Origin: Candidatus Margulisiibacteriota bacterium | GTDB taxonomy: Bacteria; Margulisbacteria; WOR-1; JAHJIW01 | DNA: 64,000 bases | NCBI GenBank assembly: GCA_018823125.1 | Contig: JAHJIW010000001.1 | Span: forward strand, 1-64,000 | Direction: 5' to 3' | Shown: positions 57,720 to 64,000 of the stretch, in pieces | Position numbering within the stretch: position 1 is the stretch's first letter | Layout of the letters: each line of letters begins with the position of its first letter | The notes under the pieces: generated by a model | Seen by the model: only the letters and a program-made list of their open reading frames with translations | Databases searched by the model: none | Told to the model about the DNA's origin: nothing | Translations under genes and position numbers: made by a program

Positions 57720-60503
57720 ATGATGAATATATTAAAAAGGATATCAAACCAAATTTTAAAGGGAGCAGTAGTGGGGTTACTGATGCTTTCAATTCTGGCT
57801 ATCGGTGCCACTGCCGCCCAGGCAGTCGTAGATGGCTACCTGGAAGTAGATCCTGAATTTGCGATACCGGGTGGGCAGGTCACCGTTATTGTACATCTTG
57901 ATCCGTCTGCATCCACCACACTCTACGGGATTGATGCTTATCTATACTATGATTCATCGGTGGTTGAGGTAGCTAGTATTGATAATACTTTAGATACCCA
58001 AGGACAATGGTTTTTAAATAACGTGGTTGATGATCCATCTAACGACCGCGTATCGTGTTCAAAAGGTGCGATGGCTGCCATGGGATTATATGGTTTAACG
58101 ATAAGTGCAGATTACGAACTGTATGCTGTTACTTTTAACGTATTACCCGGGGCTGCGATGGGACCCAATACAATCTATCTTGGCAGACCAGCTGACGGAG
58201 CTTTCTTTACGCTTTTAAACGAAGTTAACGCTAATGTTACCGGTACTGCTACCGATGGAGAGTTTGATGTAATTGGAGAAATTACCTCACTTGGCGACAA
58301 CGATGGTTATCAAGGTGATTTAGTAACAACTACTATCAATGGTGAAAACTTTACTGGTGCTAATGCGGTTGAATTTAGTGGATCGGGTGTCACTGGCACT
58401 ATTTCTAACGTAACTGCCTCTTCATGCGATGTTAGTATTTTGGTTGCTGGAAATGCTGCTTCCGGAGCTAGAAACGTTACCATTAAACAAGGAAGTACAG
58501 TTTTAGCTTATGGGGCTAGTAAGTTTACGGTCCAAAATGACTCAGTGGTTTTATCTCCCGACAACGGAATCGAGGGTAACACAATTGCGGTTTCTGTTGC
58601 AGGAACTGGGACACACTTTAATAGCAATTTGCCAGATGTAGTTTTTAGCGGATCCGGAGTAACTGTTACTGATAGACAGGCAACTAGCAATACTAGTATG
58701 ACGTTTAATGCGGTGATAGCTAATGGAGCTGCTGCTGGTAACCGTACGGTAACAATTACTGTAAGCGGCGTTCCCGGTGGCGGAACTGAAACTATGACTG
58801 ATACCTTTACTGTTGTCGCAGCTGCTGCCGGAACTGTAACCAATGTTAATCCTGGTTCGGCCTATCAAGGCGATGCTCTTGAAGATGTAGTTATTACCGG
58901 GACCGGATTTACGGGCGCGGTTTCTGTATCAATGGGTAGTGGAATTACAGCTTCTAACGTGACGGTTAACTCAGATACTGAGCTTACGGTTGATCTCGAA
59001 ATCGATGCATCAACTACAGCTGGTAACAAGAGTGTAAGTGTGAGCGACGGTAGTACAACTATCGCCAGCGGATCAAATCAATTTACGGTCAATGCGTCTT
59101 CAATTACGATTGATCCAGTTGAAGGTGATGCCGGTGAAACCGTTTCAGTTACTATTAACGGAACTGGTTCTCACTTTACGGCTAGTACACCTACCATAGA
59201 TGGTGGAACTGATATTACTGTAACTAACGTTTCAGTAACCGACGATGAAACTCTAACTGCTGATTTTGAATTAGATTCAGCAGCGTCTGGAGCGCAAACA
59301 ATCACAGTAACTACTACTGGCGTTCCTGGTGGTGGTGACGAAGAATTAGATGTTACATTTACAATTAACGAAGCTTCTGAAGAAGCTGATCCAGATATTA
59401 TTGTTATCGACGACTTCGAAGGTGGACACGTGACTACTTATACCACTTATGGTGATGGTAATAACGATCCAACCTTTACTCGTCAAGGTACTGAAGTTCA
59501 CGAAGGAAGCAATGCTGCTGAAATTCTGTATAACTTTAATGCTACTTCTATGGGTGACTGGGGCGGTGGAGTAGAAGCTCCGCTAAACGAAGTCATTGAT
59601 TTTGCGCATGCGCAATCCGTTAGCCTCATGGTTAAAGGTGACGGTTCAACCAATAGCGTAAGACTTGACCTGATTGAAGACAGCGCAACCGATGGTGAAA
59701 TTTATTCATCCCCGGCAATACCGTTGTCTGGTACAGATTGGACCGAGGTTTCTTTCAGTGTCGATGAGTTCACGATCAATGAGTATAGTCCGTCTGGAAA
59801 CGGAACTTTTGATCAAATCATTGAAGAGTACCGATTGGTGTACACAACTACTGGTACATCTGCGGCAAATCACTACGTTGATTATATTGTTGCCAGTGTT
59901 GATACGGTAGCCCCAACTAGTGATGCACCGGTTATTGACGCGGTAACTCCGAATGAAGCGGCGATTGCTACCATAATTACGATTAACGGTAGTAATTTCG
60001 GCGCTACGCAAAACGATTCTCAAGTCATATTCGATGATGCAATATCAACCTTGATTGTAGATGAAGCAATCCTCTGGAGTGATACGCTGATTCAAATTGC
60101 AGTTCCGGAAGGCTTAGAATCAAAAGCCTATGCCTTGAAAGTGTACAAACGAGATCTAACCTTAGGTGTGGATGCTTTAAGTAATGCAGTTGCCTTTACG
60201 GTTATTGCGATGGCTGACATAGTAAAAGCTTATCCAAATCCGTTTAACCCGCTAGTAGAATCCACTAGCATTCAAGTTAGCGTAACTTCAACGACTAACG
60301 TTGGCATATATATCTACGATATTACTGCGCGCCTGGTTTACAAAACTGTACAAACCTTGAACGCAGGAACAACCCTTATTCCATGGGACGGTAAGCTCTT
60401 CACCGGCGAATACTGCGGTGACGGTGTTTACCTGGTTCGCGTGGTAAACGAAGACTCAAAGACCCTATTGTCGAAGGGTAAGATTATAGCCATCAAGCGC
60501 TAA
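57720..60503 (+). CDS. secreted cohesin-domain protein with IPT/TIG repeats, CBM-like and FlgD-like domains
   Basis: 927 aa. Signal peptide about 1-36. Residues 38-182 look like a type I/II cohesin: IPGGQVTVIVHLDPS, then GIDAYLYYDSSVVEVASI and LYAVTFNVLPGA. Four IPT/TIG-like modules of about 90 aa follow (about 185-555), then a CBM11/CIA30-like domain (VIDDFEGGHV, about 560-720) similar to that in the upstream dockerin protein, one more IPT/TIG (about 735-830), and a C-terminal FlgD-like sorting domain (AYPNPFNPLV, about 840-927). SD AAGGAG. It could act as a scaffold receiving dockerin proteins. Confidence 0.85.
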   Translation: MMNILKRISNQILKGAVVGLLMLSILAIGATAAQAVVDGYLEVDPEFAIPGGQVTVIVHLDPSASTTLYGIDAYLYYDSSVVEVASIDNTLDTQGQWFLNNVVDDPSNDRVSCSKGAMAAMGLYGLTISADYELYAVTFNVLPGAAMGPNTIYLGRPADGAFFTLLNEVNANVTGTATDGEFDVIGEITSLGDNDGYQGDLVTTTINGENFTGANAVEFSGSGVTGTISNVTASSCDVSILVAGNAASGARNVTIKQGSTVLAYGASKFTVQNDSVVLSPDNGIEGNTIAVSVAGTGTHFNSNLPDVVFSGSGVTVTDRQATSNTSMTFNAVIANGAAAGNRTVTITVSGVPGGGTETMTDTFTVVAAAAGTVTNVNPGSAYQGDALEDVVITGTGFTGAVSVSMGSGITASNVTVNSDTELTVDLEIDASTTAGNKSVSVSDGSTTIASGSNQFTVNASSITIDPVEGDAGETVSVTINGTGSHFTASTPTIDGGTDITVTNVSVTDDETLTADFELDSAASGAQTITVTTTGVPGGGDEELDVTFTINEASEEADPDIIVIDDFEGGHVTTYTTYGDGNNDPTFTRQGTEVHEGSNAAEILYNFNATSMGDWGGGVEAPLNEVIDFAHAQSVSLMVKGDGSTNSVRLDLIEDSATDGEIYSSPAIPLSGTDWTEVSFSVDEFTINEYSPSGNGTFDQIIEEYRLVYTTTGTSAANHYVDYIVASVDTVAPTSDAPVIDAVTPNEAAIATIITINGSNFGATQNDSQVIFDDAISTLIVDEAILWSDTLIQIAVPEGLESKAYALKVYKRDLTLGVDALSNAVAFTVIAMADIVKAYPNPFNPLVESTSIQVSVTSTTNVGIYIYDITARLVYKTVQTLNAGTTLIPWDGKLFTGEYCGDGVYLVRVVNEDSKTLLSKGKIIAIKR

Positions 60504-60519
60504 TTAAGAAAAGGATAAG

Positions 60520-62454
60520 GTGAAAACTATGATAAATAAAAAATTGGTTTCAAAGGTAATTCTGACCCTGATCGTCTTAGTGGCGATGGCTGGTAGTGCA
60601 GTTGCTGATTCAGCAATTGCAGATCCGCTGTCCATTGCCGTAGGAGCCCGACCTTTAGGTATGGGTAAAGCCTACGTTGGAATAGCTGAAGATGCGGAAA
60701 CGCTCTTCATTAACCCGGCTGGTTTAGGAACTATTAAATCCGCCAAGCTAACCAGTATGTACACCTCTCTGATGGGAGACGTAAACTACATGATGGTTGG
60801 CGGTATTTATCCTTTAGAAGACGGCGCGGTTGGTTTAGGCTTAGCTACTGCCGGCGTTGCTGACATTCCATTATATGATAACACTGGAGCCTCTTTAGGC
60901 TCAGGTACCTGGAGCGAAAGTGTATTCTTAGCTTCTTACGGTACCGACATGTCAAAATTTGGCGGCAACGAAGATATTAAAATTGGAGCTTCCTTAAAAT
61001 ATTATTCCAGCGGTGGTACCGGTACTTCAACCGTTGCAGCCGGCGCCGGATCTGGTTTTGATATTGACTTAGGTGTTTTATACCAAGCTAAACCATGGTT
61101 AACCGTGGGGGCGGCTTTACAAAACGTATTTCCGGGTGGAGCCGTAGCCCGTAAAACTGGTCAATCCGATTTAATTGAATCAGTTTACAAAGTCGGAGCC
61201 AAAGTTAATGTTATGGGTAATGCTTCCGAATCACTCAATCCTTCTGATAATAAGTTAATTCTCTCTGCCGATCTTGATCTTAACGGTCAATCTGGCTTAG
61301 GTACTGGTACGCACATTGGTGCCGAATTCTGGCCGGTAGATGCTTTAGCACTGCGTTGCGGTATGGATAGCGATCCATCTGCTGCAGGGGTTAATTCAAA
61401 CATAACTGCTGGGTTAGGTGTTAGATATGGTGGTATGGAGTTTAACTATGCTTATCATCCATACAGTTCAATTGCGGAGGATACTACTCACTTTTTCTCC
61501 ATTGGTTATGTAGGGGAGGAAATTGCAGTAGTAGCTCCTCCAAACGTCACGATTTTAAGCCCGGATGATAAAACGATTACTAACAGCGAAACTATAAAAG
61601 TTGTGGGTATTGTTGAAAACGTATCTCCGAGCGATTTAAAGTTTGTGAGTGTTACCGTTAACGGCGTTAATGCTCCGATGGATGAAACCGGAAAGTTCGA
61701 ATTAAGTTATCAACTTGAAAAACTAGGAAAGAAACTCTTAGTGATCGAAGCTACCGGAGCATCCGGTCCGCTGGCTAGTTCTGATCGAAGAATCTTAAGA
61801 TTAGCATCCTTTGTGGACGTTGGTCGCGGATACTGGGCTAAGAATCCGATTGAAGAAAGTTCAACCGTAGGATTAGTTCAAGGATATCCGGACGGAACCT
61901 TCCGACCTGACAAAGCGTTAACCCGTGCCGAGCTGGCAACCTTGTTAGTTCGTGCGATGGAAGTTGATATGCATGCGGGTTATGGTAAACCGTTTAAGGA
62001 TGTTAAAGAAGACCACTGGGCCGTTGAGTATATCAGTGCCGCAAAACGCGCCGGTTATATGGCTGGTTACCCGGATGGATCTTTCAAACCCAACAAAAAG
62101 ATTACCAAGGTTGAAGGGGTAACGGTTATGGCTCGATTAGACCGTCTGCCGCTGCAAGCCTATTCAGCCGCGCCGTATTCTGATATAGGCAGCAAGCACT
62201 GGGCTGCCCGTTACGTACAAGCGGCCAAAGATGCCGGAATTCTGGATTATGTTAAAGGTTATGAGTTGAAAGCCAAAGATGACTTAACTCGTGCCGAAAC
62301 CATTGAGATGATGGCAAAAACTAAATTCGCCGGAGCTCAAATTCAGGAACTATTATCATGGTTCGTTGGATTTAAAAAAGAAGCTATTCCGGAGCGAAAA
62401 GAAACCACATCTCAAAAGTATAAAATCTTAACTTCTGGAGTTACACTCAACTAG
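60520..62454 (+). CDS. outer-membrane barrel protein with Ig-like and three SLH domains
   Basis: 644 aa. Signal peptide about 1-30. A UPF0164/PorV-like barrel (about 35-345; VGARPLGMGKAYVGIAEDA, LFINPAGLG), an Ig-like spacer (about 348-425; ILSPDDKTITNSETIKVVG), then three SLH repeats (about 430-480, 490-540, 550-600; YWAKNPIEESSTVG, HWAVEYISAAKRAGYMAGYP, HWAARYVQAAKDAG). It parallels the 46568 protein with an added spacer. The start may be GTG 60520 or ATG 60529. Its position after the cohesin gene suggests it anchors the complex or its export. Confidence 0.88.
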   Translation: MKTMINKKLVSKVILTLIVLVAMAGSAVADSAIADPLSIAVGARPLGMGKAYVGIAEDAETLFINPAGLGTIKSAKLTSMYTSLMGDVNYMMVGGIYPLEDGAVGLGLATAGVADIPLYDNTGASLGSGTWSESVFLASYGTDMSKFGGNEDIKIGASLKYYSSGGTGTSTVAAGAGSGFDIDLGVLYQAKPWLTVGAALQNVFPGGAVARKTGQSDLIESVYKVGAKVNVMGNASESLNPSDNKLILSADLDLNGQSGLGTGTHIGAEFWPVDALALRCGMDSDPSAAGVNSNITAGLGVRYGGMEFNYAYHPYSSIAEDTTHFFSIGYVGEEIAVVAPPNVTILSPDDKTITNSETIKVVGIVENVSPSDLKFVSVTVNGVNAPMDETGKFELSYQLEKLGKKLLVIEATGASGPLASSDRRILRLASFVDVGRGYWAKNPIEESSTVGLVQGYPDGTFRPDKALTRAELATLLVRAMEVDMHAGYGKPFKDVKEDHWAVEYISAAKRAGYMAGYPDGSFKPNKKITKVEGVTVMARLDRLPLQAYSAAPYSDIGSKHWAARYVQAAKDAGILDYVKGYELKAKDDLTRAETIEMMAKTKFAGAQIQELLSWFVGFKKEAIPERKETTSQKYKILTSGVTLN

Positions 62455-62480
62455 AAGAAGTTAAAAAGTAAAATTTAAAA

Positions 62481-62508
62481 GGCGGGCATGGATTGTCCGC
62501 CTTTTTTT
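62481..62508 (+). terminator. rho-independent terminator of the surface operon
   Basis: GGCGGGC and GTCCGCC arms (62481-62501, one G-U) followed by seven T. Confidence 0.9.
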
Positions 62509-62540
62509 ATGCAGTTCCCATAAAAAAACCCCTTAAAAAC

Positions 62541-62568
62541 TGAAATTTCCCGGGTTTATTTGCGATAT
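62541..62568 (+). promoter_or_regulatory. sigma-28-type promoter
   Basis: TGAAA (62541-62545), 15 bp, TGCGATAT (62561-62568). It lies directly after the previous terminator. Confidence 0.7.
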
Positions 62569-62576
62569 AAAACTGA

Positions 62577-62608
62577 GAGACACGCGTGATGTTCCGTGTC
62601 TCTTTTTT
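62577..62608 (+). terminator. terminator-like hairpin at the 5' end of the 62623 transcript
   Basis: GAGACACG (62577-62584) pairs with CGTGTCTC (62595-62602), followed by six T, then the SD GGAG and ATG 62623. It begins about where transcription from the sigma-28-type promoter should start, so it may act as a 5' cap hairpin or attenuator rather than a plain terminator. Confidence 0.6.
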
Positions 62609-62622
62609 ATTGGAGAAAAATA

Positions 62623-64000
62623 ATGAGTGTGATTGATAAAGTAAAACTGATGATAAATAATACTGTTTCCAAAGCTGAAAATATTGGAACCAGAGCTAAA
62701 TATGTTATCCGCGAAAGCGCAAAACCTGCTGGTGAGCCAATTGTATTTAATGGTTTTAACTCGTTTATATTTGCATGCACGGAATATAAATTATCTAGTC
62801 TTGCTACCCCTGATGTTACCGTTCGACCCGAAGATGAAAATGATGTGGTTGCCGATTCAATTCAATCCTGTGATCCCGATGATGATTCCGACGTTTCCGG
62901 ATATAAGGTCAGAGAAGAATCCGTCACCCGATTTTTAGGTGAGGTAAGCTGGGGTGGAAAAGTAATTGATGGAACCTGGCAAGTGCATGATCAGGCTGGT
63001 TCCATGCAGGATGAAGCAGTTGCCGATTTTGAAGAATTGAATCCTGATGAAGATAACATGACCCGCAATAGTGAATCAATTTATACTTATCATGCCGGAA
63101 TTCCCGGACAATCAGAAAGAGTAAGTTTATCGGTTACAGTTGAAGGCCGCGGGGAAAAAGGTGCTACCGGTACAGAACAGGGCGAAGGTTTTGCTTGTGT
63201 TTACATTGATAGAAAGCCCGAGATTATCGATTTTTACTCCCCTGAAGAAGGCGAAGTCTTTTACAGCGACCAGGATGTTGATTTTATTGCTGCGGTTGAC
63301 GACCTGGAAGATTATCTGCCGACTTTAGCCATTACCTGGACTCTGGATGGAGAAGTAGTAAATGATGAAGCTCCGGATCTCAACGGCAACACTGCTTTTC
63401 AGTTGACTGATTTAGCTACCGGAGAGCACACGGTTTCGCTATGTGTAACTGACAGTATGGATCAAGAGGTTTGCGAAACCAGAACTTTTGAGTTTGTAAT
63501 TGTTGAAGAATGCAATGGCCTGGATGATGACGGAGACGGCATAATCCCGCAAAATGAAAACGACAATGACGGGGATGGGTGGATGCTGTGTGAGGGTGAT
63601 TGTGATGATAATAATGAAATTACCTTTCCTGGAGCACCTGAAATCTGCGATGGAGAAGATAATGATTGTGATGGCATAATTCCTGAAGATGAATTTGATA
63701 ATGATGGGGATGGATATTTAGCCTGTAACGATTGTAATGATGCCGATCCCGATATTTATCCTGGCGCTCCGGAACTTTGCGATGGAATTGATAATGACTG
63801 TGACGGAATAATTCCTGCGGATGAATTTGATAATGATGGTGATGGGTATTTAGCTTGCAACGAATGCGATGATGGAGATTATTTTATAAATCCTGGGATG
63901 CCGGAAGACTGGTGCAACGGAATTGATGATAACTGTGACGGTATTTATGAAACTGATGCGGACGGAGACGGATATTATGCTGAGTGCGATGATTGTGATG
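62623..64000 (+). CDS. MopE-like Cys/Asp-rich repeat protein (runs off the window)
   Basis: Open for 459 codons with no stop before the window edge. No Sec signal; the first 30 residues form an amphipathic helix (KVKLMINNTVSKAENIG). An Ig-like region follows (about 195-290; PEIIDFYSPEEGEVFYSDQD). From about 295 on, repeats of roughly 40 aa carry paired Cys in Asp/Asn-rich loops (CDGIDNDCDGIIP, DNDGDGYLACN), the putative metal-binding motif of MopE-type proteins, which probably bind calcium. SD GGAG. Confidence 0.82.
   Translation, partial: MSVIDKVKLMINNTVSKAENIGTRAKYVIRESAKPAGEPIVFNGFNSFIFACTEYKLSSLATPDVTVRPEDENDVVADSIQSCDPDDDSDVSGYKVREESVTRFLGEVSWGGKVIDGTWQVHDQAGSMQDEAVADFEELNPDEDNMTRNSESIYTYHAGIPGQSERVSLSVTVEGRGEKGATGTEQGEGFACVYIDRKPEIIDFYSPEEGEVFYSDQDVDFIAAVDDLEDYLPTLAITWTLDGEVVNDEAPDLNGNTAFQLTDLATGEHTVSLCVTDSMDQEVCETRTFEFVIVEECNGLDDDGDGIIPQNENDNDGDGWMLCEGDCDDNNEITFPGAPEICDGEDNDCDGIIPEDEFDNDGDGYLACNDCNDADPDIYPGAPELCDGIDNDCDGIIPADEFDNDGDGYLACNECDDGDYFINPGMPEDWCNGIDDNCDGIYETDADGDGYYAECDDCD

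Overview
The window looks like a chromosomal segment of an uncultured diderm bacterium. Evidence: a bacterial A/V-type ATPase operon replaces F-ATPase here; several Sec-exported beta-barrel-like proteins end in SLH repeats or FlgD-like C-terminal domains; the genetic code is standard; and spacing is tight with frequent 4-bp overlaps. This combination recalls candidate phylum Margulisbacteria/Saganbacteria (WOR-1). That placement is an inference from gene content; no rRNA lies in the window.

Layout. 1-3.7 kb: a small barrel protein, a pyruvoyl-dependent arginine decarboxylase, tRNA-Glu, then an AT-rich patch of tRNA-tail repeats and small orphan genes. 3.7-12 kb (minus): a nine-gene V-ATPase operon read H-I-K-E-C-F-A-B-D. 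12.1-19.2 kb (plus): an envelope and nucleotide operon (wecA-like, wecB, murA, ybeY, dgkA, CNNM transporter, pyrG). 19.3-25.8 kb (plus): a large secreted protein with a FlgD-like C-terminal domain, a PorV-like barrel with TPRs, and a membrane TPR/zinc-ribbon/ExeA-type ATPase. 25.8-29 kb (minus): larC, larB, rarA. 29-38.5 kb: two paralogous coiled-coil/barrel proteins, a methyltransferase, serine tRNAs, tadA, a phosphohexomutase, pyrR and sbcCD. 38.5-46.5 kb (minus): rsmE, dnaJ, dnaK, grpE and hrcA behind a CIRCE operator, then hemW and lepA. 46.6-50.6 kb: a barrel-SLH protein, tRNAs, an HNH endonuclease and repeat elements. 50.6-52.4 kb (minus): leuD and leuC. 52.6-64 kb (plus): a surface-protein locus.

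The surface locus is the most distinctive part. A dockerin-bearing protein (55118-57694), a cohesin-bearing protein (57720-60503) and a barrel-SLH protein (60520-62454) lie in tandem, the parts list of a small cohesin-dockerin surface assembly. Around it, three genes without Sec signals sit behind near-identical sigma-28-type promoters (TGAAA-N15-NNCGATAW). A fourth such promoter drives the orphan gene at 2983.

Other themes: TATAAT-like boxes 6 or 10-11 nt from the start codon imply leaderless or nearly leaderless mRNAs for many housekeeping genes. Related palindromic elements follow tRNA-Glu and tRNA-Lys, each bounded by a second copy of the tRNA 3' end. A small membrane gene at 2259-2471 appears to start with ATA.
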